Origin: Hygrocybe punicea
Lineage: Eukaryota > Basidiomycota > Agaricomycetes > Agaricales > Hygrophoraceae
Assembly: GCA_963556145.1 (NCBI GenBank)
Contig: OY744464.1
Coordinates: 6,014,001 to 6,078,000 of the forward strand
Length of the DNA: 64,000 bases
Direction of reading: 5' to 3'
Shown: piece after piece, positions 1 to 10,376 of the stretch
Position numbering within the stretch: position 1 is the stretch's first letter
Layout: each line of letters begins with the position of its first letter
The notes under the pieces: generated by a model
Told to the model about the DNA's origin: nothing
What the model saw: the letters and a program-made list of their open reading frames with translations, nothing else
The model's database searches: none
Position numbers and translations under genes: made by a program

Positions 1-636
1 AGCTCTAGCAGCACTTGGTCGGTTTTAGATGGGACGTTCAACGCAAAAAGAGTCTTCTATGATATTGTGAAACTCTTTGAAACTGATCCCGGCGATGCAT
101 GGTGCGTTGAAACGTTGAAGTGGTGGGACCAGTGAGTCAAATTTCAATGTTCTGACAATGATTTTCATCGTTTTGTCATAATCAGGCAAGTACCTGGACT
201 ACAGCAGGACGCATGCAAGACGAGAGTTATCAAAGACCTCACGGTTGAAGAAAACAATGATCTCGAGGACATTCTTGCAGCAAGACTGAAGCGGCGCTAT
301 GGGACAGGACAGGCTCCTCCTCCGGTGGAAAACAGTACTGACTCGGCCGCCCTGCCTCCCGTTTCTACCGAAAATCACAACAACGAACCTCAGCATTCAA
401 GTTCGAAAAAACAGCAAACCGACCTCAGTACTGGCAATCACAAACCTGTCATTTCGGACTCACGCGGCGAGCTTGACTCTTGCAGCAGTCTCTCCAGCGA
501 AAACGAATATGAAGATCCCAGCAAAGATCCCAGCAAATCAGTGGAGGAAAACACAAGTGTCAAGGTGCTGAAGAGCAAGAAGAAGACGACAACGAAGGGG
601 AAAACGGTCAAACCGAAGCGCAAGGCGAGGAAGTAG
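1..636 (+). CDS. C-terminal part of an unknown basidiomycete protein with a basic tail
   Basis: The window opens inside an exon that reads ...FNAKRVFYDIVKLFE... and ends at a GT intron near 132, with the acceptor at about 185. The second exon continues in frame to the stop at 634-636. The N-terminal part (hydrophobic/aromatic, with WCVETLKWWDQ) resembles the C-terminal region of fungal DUF6698-like proteins as I remember them, but I would not insist on it. The rest is low complexity: Ser/Asn/Gln/Glu-rich, then a strongly basic tail (KSKKKTTTKGKTVKPKRKARK-like) that would act as a nuclear localisation signal. Such proteins in mushrooms are usually multi-copy and often lie near transposons. The 5' part lies outside the window. 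Confidence 0.6.
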
Positions 637-656
637 ACTCAGGCTGTGGCCTCGTT

Positions 657-730
657 CCGTTTGCTTTCTGTATGCTTTCCGTATACTTTCCGTATACTTT
701 CCGTGTGCTTTCCATATGGTTTCCGTGCGT
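657..730. repeat. Short tandem repeat, unit CTTTCCGTATA (10-11 bp)
   Basis: Six or seven imperfect copies of a CTTTCCGTATA-like unit follow one another directly downstream of the first gene (ctttccgtata, ctttccgtata, ctttccgtgtg, ctttccatatg, tttccgtgcg). This looks like a minisatellite in the 3' flank. Confidence 0.7.
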
Positions 731-1355
731 TTTTCGGCTGCTATGTGTACGTACTAGTAATAACAGGGTTTCAACGAGAATACATGTTTTTTAAAAGAGT
801 TGACAAGGTGGAAAAATTGAACGGAGCAACAACTACCCAACGCTGTCATGTTTAACTTGAAAGGTCCCGTAAGACCTTTTCAAGGGATTGTGAACATTGA
901 AAACTGAGGAGAGGTGGAGACCTCAATACAAGGATGGGTAGGTTCTGTAGTAGGGCTGGGGAACTTGGGTCGAGGCTGCAACGCCCGGACAAGTCCCAGT
1001 GAAGTAGGTAGCTAGGTAGTATTTCATCTAGCATATTTTCGTAAATTGTCCGGTCAATTCTGGTCGAATGGTCACCATATACTCATCATATTTGGATAAA
1101 GGTACGTCAATTTGCTCGCCGACACATTCCTCATACATTCTGAGCATATCTACAGAAATTGTCACAATTTGATCGGAATATGCCGTCGTCGTATTTTGGC
1201 TCTTTACGCTGTGAGTGTGGGCAATATGGGGAGCGCTTGTGGTATCAGTACCATGTCTTTTGGCCCACGTGAAAGTCTCCATCGTCCCGCTTGACCTATG
1301 AGAGTGAGTGCTTGTTTAAATGATGCAGTGACACATGATTTACTGTCCTTCACAG
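731..1355. other. Gene-poor stretch before the Crypton fragment
   Basis: No supported gene. A minus-strand open frame at 1028-1282 (84 codons, starting METFTWAKRH) is open and not obviously low complexity, but I recognise nothing in it. It could be an exon or chance. The upstream catalytic exons expected for the recombinase at 1356-2942 are not present here. Confidence 0.4.
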
Positions 1356-2942
1356 ACAATCGTGACCATGTCAACACCATCCACACTGCCGTTGGTATCT
1401 CCATCTCAAAATCCACACATGCTACCCGTCCCTTTTCGGCGCAGACTGCCCGTGTGCATGGTGCCAGCATTGATGGCACCAAAGCGCTTGGTGGATGGAG
1501 TGATAGCACAGGGTCCTTCCGCCCATGCTATGATCGAGCCCTACCTGTTGATGCGATGCTTGGTGCGGCTATGTTCAATGCACGCAAGCCTGAGTCCTTC
1601 CGCCTCCTTCGTGATGCTCTCGGTGAGTTATTTCATTGGCTTGCTAAGCTTCTGGGTACTGACATGTCGGCTGCCAACCAGAACCCCCTGAAACTCTCAC
1701 GAAGGAGATCTTTCCATGGGTTGAGCAGGAGCAAGCTGCCCTGGAGGCTCGGTCTGCCGCAAACCCAAGTGCCCGAGACTATGCTCTCAAAAATTTCCTC
1801 AGCTTACTCCTGTGGTTCCGTCGAGTCATCTTGTAGGACATGGCCATCCTGTCGTTGTCATATCCAACAGCACCTATCTTACAATATGCACCGTTCAACA
1901 ACCCTACCTTCGTTTCCTTCGCGCACAGCTCCAGCGCAGTCATCACAAGCGCTGAGGAAAGTGCTCGTGTTGCTTTGGAGAACCTGCCTGACAAGTATGC
2001 CCATACCTTTCAAGGCCTTGTCCAAGGTGCCACACTGGAGCAACAGCGTGCTTCAGCCCAGTTTGCCACGCAGCTGGAATCCTTGACCCGGTCTGTTGAA
2101 GCAATCAAGGCATTGCTTGATATGCAAATGAGTTCAAAGAAGTCACGGCATCGTGCAGGAAAAACCGGTGAGCTGACACTTCACTTTGGGCCTCGTCTGC
2201 CAGCGGTTTATTAACAAATGCTTCAGTCCTCTCCCCTCCGGTGTTGCAGGCTTCAGCTGAACCACCACAAAGCTTGCCGGCTGCCATCACCAACCCACCA
2301 CCTCCACCGCTGCCTCCAGGCCAATTGCCTACGTTAACAATCAACATCACAAACTCACCATATGGACTCAACATCTCTCCCCTGCTACCATCAGCCCTAG
2401 CTGCTCCACCCCTCAGCGCCCCTCAACAGGCCCCAGCTGGTCGCTCCTCACCCCCCATGCCTCTCTCACCCATGCCACCTTTCAGCAATGACCACATTGC
2501 TGATTTGCAATGTACTAGGTGGAATGATCTCGTCAAAGCCTACCCGGAGTCCTCCCTGCGCAAACACAGCTGGGAGTGGCGGGCAGAGGACTGGCTACCA
2601 CACTACATATATCCCGAGGTCACGAGCATTTCCACAATCTGGGAGGAGTGGACCAATGGCGTTGATGGCTATCTCTCGACACGCCAGCTCGAGGAGCGGT
2701 GGGGAGCAAAATGGAGGCGGAATCTTCCCAACCTGAAGACACCTCATGCCCGCTGCAAGAAGGTGATACAGCTGGTCCAGGAACTGTCAAGCCGACACCG
2801 CTGGGACACCAAGCTTGCTCTCCGCTTCCTGCGTGAGAAGTATGAGCCCAACTTTTCTGCTCGGAAGTTCTGTGAATACTTACAAAAGAAAAATGGGACA
2901 GGGTGGCAGGATGTAATGGCCGCCGCTGGAGCATACACTTAA
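1356..2942 (+). pseudogene. Crypton-type tyrosine recombinase (C-terminal half) with GCR1-like domain, decayed
   Basis: The first exon after an AG acceptor at 1355 carries the end of a tyrosine recombinase: THATRPFSAQTARVHG (H..R box), then GTKALGGWS and GSFRPCYDRALP, where the Tyr of CYDR is the expected nucleophile. An intron (about 1622-1680) joins in frame to FPWVEQEQAALEARS. A TAG at 1834-1836 then breaks the frame, and the same frame continues on the other side to about 2167. An intron at 2168-2226 leads to a Pro-rich linker and a GCR1_C-like DNA-binding domain (WEEWTNGVDGYLSTRQLEERWG ... WRR) ending at 2940-2942. Tyrosine recombinase plus GCR1_C is the known arrangement of fungal Cryptons. 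The N-terminal core with the first catalytic Arg is missing, so this is a dead fragment. Confidence 0.8.
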
Positions 2943-3289
2943 GAAAAACATGCCTAACTAGCAAATTTCTTCCTCTTAAGTATCGTATAATGAATACATA
3001 TGGCATTCGAGAGTTAAAGCTTCTGAAGGATGAGTGTTGAAGAATTTATTGTAATTGTTCCTTAGGAGAAGCCGTTCCTTCCATTTTTAAGCCACAGAAA
3101 GCTTTGCCCACCCAAAGCAATTCTTGTTTGTGTCCCACTCCCAGGTGATTGCATTTGCATTTACAGTGAAATCCTCAATATACAGAGTTGAAGTCTCAAG
3201 GTAACCGGCCCATTTGCGCAAGCGTGAGAACATGCTTATGTCATCGGTAAACGGCAGTAAACCGGTGGCCACCAGACCTTTTATACATA
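2943..3289. other. Spacer; possible orphan exon on the minus strand
   Basis: No convincing gene. A 61-codon minus-strand frame at 3087-3272 (reads ...WAGYLETSTLYIEDF...) looks protein-like, and its upstream side is cut by the inverted-repeat element starting at 3290. It may therefore be a remnant of a gene broken by that insertion. I do not recognise the product. Confidence 0.25.
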
Positions 3290-4166
3290 ACTACAGGCAG
3301 TTTACATTGTAAAAATTACCCTGCCAGTGCCGTCGTGTTATTGAGCTTGACAGCCTGCTGTTGTACACTCCACCACCAACATCTCAACCTCGAAAATACA
3401 GGCCCTTGTCAATTGACATGGCTGTCGTGTTTGCGAGGTAGATCGATGGGTGGCCCCCCGTCAAATACATGGGGCAATGTCGGAGCGAACCAACGGCGCG
3501 TGAAGAAGGCAGGGCCTCCTTGGCTAGAGCCGGAGCTGGAGCCTGTCAACGATGGCGATGGTGGGGACAGAAGTTCTTGTTCTTGTGACTGCTGTCCGAG
3601 TAGGAGATGGCGAGGACTCATCCAAGTCCAGGACAATGTCATTCGTCTTGGTCGTTATGCGTGTCGCTCTGGTCTTTTGTGATTACGTTGGTGTTTGTCA
3701 TCGTGATGGAGAAGGGATAAGTCCAAATTATATAATTAAAAAATTTCTCCGTCACGACATTGATATGCTACGTCCGACATTGCGGACAACTTCACCGTGG
3801 ACCACCATCAAGGCAAGGATGACGAAAATGCATGAGGATGGCACAACAATGTGAACACCAGGGCCAGCACCAGCGCCACTTCCAAAATCACTTCGTGAAC
3901 ATGGCCCTGCATTCCCGAGGCGTCAAGATGGCGACAGGAGGCTGGGACGAGGACGAGGATAGATGGGTGGAAGACGGCACCCTGGTGCCCATGGCTACCC
4001 CACCACCCACCAATCTACCTCGCAAACACGACAGCCATGTCAATTGACAAGGGCCTGTATTTTCGAGGTTGAGATGTTGGTGGTGGAGTGTACAACAGCA
4101 GGCTGTCAAGCTCAATAACACGACGGCACTGGCAGGGTAATTTTTACAATGTAAACTGCCTGTAGT
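3290..4166. mobile_element. Non-autonomous DNA transposon with 154 bp terminal inverted repeats and TA target duplication
   Basis: The sequence 3290-3443 (ACTACAGGCAGTTTACATTG... to ...GCGAGGTAGAT) is repeated as its reverse complement at 4013-4166 with hardly any mismatch. The ends are flanked by TA on both sides (3288-3289 and 4167-4168), the target duplication typical of Tc1/mariner elements. The 570 bp interior has no transposase. Open frames such as 3335-3682 and 3888-4223 are largely the two arms read through. Confidence 0.85.
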
Positions 4167-4326
4167 TATACAACAGAAATTAAAAGCTGGTACAAATTGC
4201 GGAGGTTGCGCGACCTTGCGCAACCTGCGGAATAATAAATGTGTATGTGCAACGTCATAGAAAAGGGGTCAGCAACGCAAGACTTAGACCTGCAAATTCA
4301 AGTTCAAGAACGCCCGCCCACTCATC

Positions 4327-5108
4327 ATGTCGTCCTCCAACTTAACTGTACCCACCTCCCAGACAGAGACCCCCGGACCACTTAGGTGTCTTCTCTCTGG
4401 CCTCAGTTTAGTCTTCGCTCTCATGGTTGTTTCCTTGCTCCTTGTGCAACCCTATTCTACGCTCCTTCGAGACAGGCTCCACCCTGGCGCAACCTTTATG
4501 GCTCCATTCTTGGTAATAGTTTTTGCCATTGTTCTCCAATTGAAGCTCCAGGAGGATAGCAACCGAATAATGACATTTTTTGTGCTGTACATCATGGCTA
4601 TCATCAACGCCATTACTACCATCAGTAAGCCTGTTGCAATCTGGATATTACAGGGTTTCTGACATGATATCTTTTCCCAGTTCCTTTTGACAACAACCCA
4701 ATCAACATTGTTGCATGCCTTGCCCTTGGTATCGCAAGCTTTCTCTTTTTTGAGATCATATTCCACCAAGTAATGAAGACCAGTACACAGTCGCTTGGCG
4801 CCTTTGGACAATTCCACAACTACCTGTGGGCACTATCGTTTCATTCGTTAAGGAAGGCTATTGGGGAACTTCAGATTTTTATTGCTGATTGTGTCAGGCC
4901 AAGCCATGGTCAAGAAAAATGTAGCTCAGTAGGTGGAGAGGCACTCGTGGTTGAGGGAAATGTCAACGAGGCAAGTCTTCCCCCACCATACTTGGTAAGT
5001 CTTCTCAGTTCTTCAGTCTTCTCTACTATGAATCTCACCAATTTCTTCTAATGTCAGATAAACTTACCTAACACTGGATACAGGAAAGCTAACCTGGCAC
5101 CATACTAA
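4327..5108 (+). CDS. Small multi-pass membrane protein of unknown function
   Basis: Starts MSSSNLTVPTSQTETPGPLR at the first ATG after a CT-rich leader. Exon 1 has two clear membrane segments (about residues 22-40 and 58-75) and begins a third before an intron at 4625-4680. Exon 2 continues IPFDNNPINIVACLALGIASFLFFEII, a fourth hydrophobic segment, then a soluble tail with a PPPY-like motif near its end. Splicing the GTAAGT at 4996 to the AG at 5057 gives a short last exon ending in TAA at 5106-5108. Without that splice the frame stops at 5049-5051. Architecture resembles mushroom-specific small transmembrane proteins. No family recognised. Confidence 0.6.
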
Positions 5109-5986
5109 GTATATTCTCTCTCATTCTATAGATTTGTTGGATGTCTGTAATTTCAATTGCGAGCACCTCATTTCCCTTCTTGAGAGACCTTGACAGAAAA
5201 GATTTCATCAGTCACTAGGGAATCCAACTATGCTTTCTTCTCCAGTACTGAAGCAGGAGTATACTCAATGCTTTGTATGACCCTGGTAGGTTCCAGACTG
5301 TTCTCAAGAAGAAACTGACCATCTGCCACAGCACCATTCTTGAGTAAAGGAAAATGTTGAATCTCCGATCACCCACTGGGTATATCATTTTCCTGGGCCT
5401 GCCATAAGGCCTTGTCCCAGTCTTTAGCAACTCCAGTCATAACGTGTCTCATGACCAACCGCCATTTTGCCTGTTCAAACCCGACTTGAAGTAATCACCG
5501 TTCGTCCAAACGCTCTGCTGCCTCACGCCAAGGCGCAATGGAAAGGGTAGTATACAACCCTTCAATAATTACAATGCGGTGGTGCGGAAGAATATTGATG
5601 GTGTCTGGAATTGGATCCTTCAGAGTGTAGTCAAAGGAGGGCGCTGATATAGTTTGTGTAGTTGTGGTCAAGTTTTGACAGAGCGATCGGACAAAGGTAA
5701 TGTAGGAAGCCGCGTCAAAAGTTCAATGAATCCCCCAGTCTTCAAAAATATCGATGAGATAGCCATGAATAATACTGAGACTGGATGATATCACCTATCA
5801 TGAGCCAGCTTTGGATCCTGAAAACAGTCTAGTTGCGCATGAGTAAGGTGCCAGCCATCCAAGATTCCAAGCCTAGGACAATAGCACTTGTTTTGTTATT
5901 CGAAATGCTATTTACCACATCTTGGGTGATAACCCCGAGAATAGCGTTGACATTGTCGACTACAGCCTTGGCAAGAGATGACATCC

Positions 5987-7715
5987 ATCAGGAAATGGGG
6001 TTCGGTCTTATCCCGCCTTAGTCAGCTCTTAGTCAGCACTTAGCTGTCTTAGAGCGTCTTAAGCACTAAGATGACTAAGACGAAATTAGGTAGGTCTCTC
6101 TGCTTGAATGACTTAAATCTGACTTATTGTCGACTTATCAATCTTAAATAGTACTTATTCTTCTATTATTTCACTTAGAATGGATATTTGCAGAAATCAA
6201 TAAAATATATTACTATTATATTAACTACAGGACAAGTACAGTATGTTCGAGTAATGCCACACCCAGTATCCAGCTGGTGCTGCTACTGCCGCCGCTGCCG
6301 TGCTGCTAACGGTGGTGCTGCGGCTGCTGGTGATGCCATGCTGGTGGTGCTAGTGGTGCTGGTGTTGCCGCCGCCGCCATGCTGGTGCTGGTGGTGCCGC
6401 CATTTCTGGTGGTGGTCGTAGCGTAGCCGCCGTTGCTGGTGGTGGTGGTGTTGCAGCCATTGCATTGCTGCCACTGGTGGTGGTGCCGCCGTGTCTGGTG
6501 GTGGTCGTAGCGTAGCTGCTGCCGCCGTGATGGTGCTGGTGTTGGTGTTGGTGCTGCTGCTGCCGCTGTGCTGGTGGTGGTGCCACCGTTTCTGGTGGTG
6601 GTCATAGTGTAGCCACTGCCGCCATGCTGGTGCTGGTGCTGATTCTGGTGCTGGTGGTGCTGGTGGTCCTACCGCCGTCGTGTGCTATTGCTGGTGGTTC
6701 TACCACCGTGGTGGGCTATTGCTGGTGGTGCTACTGACATGATGGAGCTGGTGCTGGTGGTGCCACCATTTCTGGTGGTGGTCGTAGTGTAGCCGCCATT
6801 GCTGGTGGTCGTGGTTGTGGGGGTCGCAGCATAGCTGCCGTTGCTGGTGGTCGTGGTTGTGGTGTTGCAGCTGTTGCGTTGCCGCCACTGGTGGTGGTGG
6901 TGCCGCCGTTTCTGGTGGTGGTCATAGCGTAGCCGCTGCCGCCGTGATGGTGCTGGTGTTGTGTTGGTGCTGGCGTCACCGCTGGTGGTACTGGTGGTTC
7001 TCCCGCCGTGGTGTGCTAGTGCTGGTGGTGCTACCGACGTGATGGTGCTGGTGCTGGTGGTGCCGTTTCTGGTGGTGGTCGTAGTGTAGCCGCCGTTGCT
7101 GGGGCAGTGGTGGTGGTGGTGGTGGTGGTGGTGGTGGTGTTGCAGCCGTTGCATTGCTATCACTGGTGGTGGTGTTGCCGCTATTATGTCGCCGCTGGTG
7201 GTGGTGGTGGTGATGCCGCTGGTGGTGTTGCCGCCGTTGCGTCGCCGCCGTCACTGGTGGTGGTGGTGGTGGTGATGTTGCCACTGTTGCATCGCTGTCG
7301 GCACCAGTGGTGGTGGTGTTGCAGCCGTTCCATCGTGGTGGTGGTGCCGCCATTGGTCACTGGTGGAGAAGGAGGTTGTGGCAGTCGTTTAGCGCTTACC
7401 TTGTTGTTAAAACGAACCGTGTACAAATAAAGCCAAAGTTTGGACTTAGAGAAATTTTCGACTCACCACTTCAATGTATATTACATAATCATCCACACTG
7501 AACTACGAACAAGTGTTAAGGAAGCAAAAAGGGTAAAGACAATGGAATATATGAAAAGTAAAAAAAGTCTTAAGAAAAATAAAAACACAAAGTAAAAGTG
7601 TATGTTACTTAGTGCCTTAGATATACTTAGTCTACTTCTCGGACACTTAGTTTACTTAGCCTCTTATGGCTTGTGATTAAGTCAGCTAAGTCAAATAAGT
7701 CAAAACCCCATTTAC
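5987..7715. mobile_element. Non-autonomous DNA element inserted in the kinase P-loop, hAT-like
   Basis: Both ends carry an inverted AAATGGGGTT motif (5' ATCAGGAAATGGGGTT; 3' AACCCCATTTAC) followed inward by many CTTAGTC/GACTAAG subterminal repeats (6018-6110 and 7600-7700). Flanks are TGACATCC (5979-5986) and TGATGTCC (7716-7723), an 8 bp direct repeat with two transitions, which suits a hAT target duplication. The interruption of an otherwise continuous kinase gene fixes the boundaries to within a few bases. The middle is a triplet-rich minisatellite, with no transposase. Confidence 0.7.
6265..7370. repeat. GGTGGTGCTG-type triplet minisatellite with higher-order repeats
   Basis: About 1.1 kb of (CTG/GTG/CCG)n-like sequence. 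A longer unit recurs inside it: TTTCTGGTGGTGGTCRTAGYGTAGCCGCCGTTGCTGG appears near 6402, 6497 (variant), 6588, 6770, 6908 and 7066. The long histidine- or valine-rich open frames on both strands here are repeat translations, not genes. Confidence 0.9.
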
Positions 7716-7964
7716 TGATGTCCCTGATGCCAGAATTCCAGACAGCCCGACGAGCAGTCGTGCAAACAGTGGTGTTCTAGCGCCGAGTGGTTTTCAGAGA
7801 ATGAATTTACTAGTACCAGTGTGATGGGTAGTGCGTACTCTTGAAGGCGTTGAATAAGGAACTGAGCAAGATCCTCGACCTGGCCTTCCATCATCTATGA
7901 TATTCTTAGCTGGCTCTGGCTCCTCAAAACTGCCTGGATCTGATTGCATAAATGACCTCTGAAC

Positions 7965-9985
7965 TCAAGAGAGCATTTGCTCTAGTATATCGTCAGGCCA
8001 TGGCAGTAGCTCCACCGGAAAAATAGTTGCATGACGACCACAAACTCTGAAGTCGTTCGTGTCGGCTCCCAATATGGTGAGAAGCTCACAACAAACAGGG
8101 CAGCATAGTTTCAACACGGCAATGAACTGTAGAACACTTCACATCAACAAAAATGCAGGTGAGATGGTCATACTGTGATGATCCTCAATTCCTGCGACCC
8201 AATGGGATCTGAAACTATTGCCCCTGAAAAGTACTTGATGAGGGATGCCAGTGGACAGTCCCAACAAATATGACGAATTCCTTGGAAAATGTTTCTAAGA
8301 TGCAGGGTCGTTTTCCATCAACTTTCATATAAGCTGGGTCGCTGATCATTTGTTCGAGTAAACGTATGGTCTGCGTGGCCTGAGCATCGTAAAATAGGGG
8401 TGCGGACATGTTGGGTTGTGTGACAAGCTTCCTGATGGTCGCATGCCAAGAATCCATCGGTGAAGTAGCGCTACATTTCCTCTTTGCGGCGTGGTACCGC
8501 GGTGCAAGTAGAGAGATTTTGACATCGTCACCGCATTGAAGACTGAGAGTGGACAAGGATGCAAAATGGCTGACTTGAAGGTGCATCCATGCCGTGATCA
8601 GATGGTGTCGAAGAATCTGTAGTACGCATCCGCCAGAGCAAATGAGCAAAAGCCACACAGTCTTGGCATGTTTGATCATTTCAGGATTAGGAAGACCTGT
8701 CCCTCTCGTCGATTCTGTTTCCATTTTCGTGTGAAGCGCCTCAAGAGCTTTCCAAAGGACAGTAAGAAGAAGTTGGTGGAACTCCGTGTATGTGTCTGCG
8801 TCATATGCTCCGTGTGCCCTCCTAACACCTTCTCGAACGCAGCCTTCAGTTCAGTGATTTTTAAACACTCCCCCTGGAATGCGAATATTCCTTCATGACT
8901 TCCTCAATTTGTACGTCCAATAATGCCACTGATAACTTTCCAAGGACTGAGTCTTTCCTGTGAGTGGGCCATGTCATGTCCTTCTTGTACGAAATTTCGA
9001 CCATCGACCACGTTGCTAACCCAAGACTATAGAGATATCCATTCGACGACCATTGAAAATCCTTTGATGCATCTTCTTCCGACTGCATGCAACAATGTAG
9101 CAGCCGGCTGATGTCCGCAATGCTTGGATGTATGAGGGTTTTCACTGGACAAAATTCATATGATCACTGGTGATAACTGGTGATAACTTGTTATCACCAG
9201 TGATTATCAGTGATCACAACTTAACACAAGTTATCATCTATTTTCACAGTGCTGCATTGTGCAATACCTATTATATTCCATGATAACCCATTAAGATGAG
9301 TGCATGGCACAGGAAAGCACTGCATTGCACAACATATGAGAACCAGTGAGAACCAGTGAGAACCAGTGATAGTAAGTGCACTTCAGTGCACACTAGTGCA
9401 TTCTGTGATTCACAGTGCTTTCAAATGCTTTCCAATGCTTTCCAATGCTTTCAGAGTGAGAGAGACAAATTTTATGCATTGGAAAGCATTGGAAAGCATT
9501 TGAAAGCACTGTGAATCACAGAATGCACTAGTGTGCACTGAAGTGCACTTACTATCACTGGTTCTCACTGGTTCTCACTGGTTCTCATATGTTGTGCAAT
9601 GCAGTGCTTTCCTGTGCCATGCACTCATCTTAATGGGTTATCATGGAATATAATAGGTATTGCACAATGCAGCACTGTGAAAATAGATGATAACTTGTGT
9701 TAAGTTGTGATCACTGATAATCACTGGTGATAACAAGTTATCACCAGTTATCACCAGTGATCATATGAATTTTGTCCAGTGAAAACCCTCATACGGATGT
9801 AATCGCTAATAGTGGCGGCATGGTTCACAAGAGGATCTTTACTGTTTTGACAACATCATGAGTGACCGGTCATAATTGAGCAGAAAGACATTACCTTAAC
9901 ATAAGACCACTCCATGGCCGGGTGGAGATGAAGGGCCAGTGGGATTTCCCGGGTCCCACAAGTTGGTAGGACTATCTCCTTGCAT
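7965..9985 (-). pseudogene. OTT_1508-like nucleic-acid deaminase family gene, interrupted and frameshifted
   Basis: Minus-strand exons in order: KEIVLPTCGTREIPLAL (about 9985-9890), an intron, an exon beginning ...HPSIADISRLL (9125 down), EFHQLLLTVLWKALEALHTK (about 8790-8730), a long exon 8724-8260, and finally CCPVCCELLTILG plus GRHATIFPVELLPWPDDI to a stop at 7965. The order and the terminal CCPVC zinc-ligand motif followed by the conserved H-x-T-x-x-P-V-E-L-x-P-W block match fungal OTT_1508-like deaminases. These are proposed zinc deaminases whose natural substrate is uncertain. The region where the catalytic His/Cys-Glu should sit (about 8240) is frameshifted, so activity is probably lost. 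A palindromic element (9131-9793) sits at the start of one exon. Confidence 0.55.
9131..9793. mobile_element. Near-perfect 663 bp palindrome (foldback/MITE-type element)
   Basis: Arm 1 is 9131-9447 (starting TATGAGGGTTTTCACTGGAC) and arm 2 is 9477-9793, both 317 bp and almost exact reverse complements, separated by a 29 nt loop. The element is flanked by the direct repeat GGATGTA (9126-9132 and 9795-9801). Removing it rejoins an exon of the deaminase-like gene just after a splice acceptor. Short GTGATAAC and AATGCTTTCC motifs repeat within each arm. No coding capacity. Confidence 0.92.
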
Positions 9986-10376
9986 TTGGGTAATGTTGCA
10001 ATGGCTCAAGAGCTAATACCGACAACCTCAGCATCCCGAAGAAAGAGAGTAGTCGTGGAAGTCAGGATGAGATGATGGTTCAGTAGGTGTTATCTGAAGA
10101 GGACTGCGGTGCTCTTGCTCAGATATCTGGGTCGGGTAGCTTTCGTTCAAGGTCGTTACCAAGGTAAGCATTGTAAGGCACGGTTCGCGGGCTCGGGCTC
10201 GGATGTGTTAATGTACGCAGTCATCCCGGGCTTGTCCCCGATGTCAACTTCAAGTTGAAGTTGCCAGTTGCTTTGCCAAAGACAGCGTTGCGGTAGTTGA
10301 CGCGTTGACGACTCGGAAGCCGCCAGTGGCACCGGCACACATCTCGACTCGGATTATCCACCGTCCACATGCTCCA
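9986..10376. other. Spacer with the presumed VPS41 promoter
   Basis: About 390 bp between the deaminase remnant and the VPS41 start. I see no gene. CT-rich and GC-balanced sequence near 10200-10370 probably holds the VPS41 transcription start. Confidence 0.4.

Larger units (their letters stand above)
5215..7894 (-). pseudogene. YFH7/uridine-kinase-like P-loop kinase, destroyed by transposon insertion and stops
   Basis: Read on the minus strand, 7894-7719 starts with MMEGQVEDLAQFLIQRLQEY and reaches a damaged P-loop region (RLLVGLSG...SGTS). The reading resumes at about 5978 with SLAKAVVDNVNAI, then LDGWHLTHAQLDCFQDPKLAHDR, SYITFVRSLCQNLT, APSFDYTLKDPIPD, HRIVIIEGLY and EPTRVIQS near 5260. 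These blocks follow the order of fungal YFH7/nucleoside-kinase-like ATPases, which phosphorylate a small nucleoside-like substrate. The gene is split between the P-loop Gly and the following Leu-Ala-Lys by a 1.7 kb element. Several in-frame stops and shifts (e.g. after AHDR and LDER) show it has long been dead. Confidence 0.75.

Noticed and set aside
3335..4223. Open frames with identical ends (e.g. NLPRKHDSHVN) on both strands
   Set aside because: The identity comes from the two transposon arms being read in opposite directions.
6188..7430. Several long His-, Val- or Trp/Cys-rich open frames on both strands
   Set aside because: They are all translations of the GGTGGTGCTG minisatellite; no start context, no splice logic and no non-repeat sequence.
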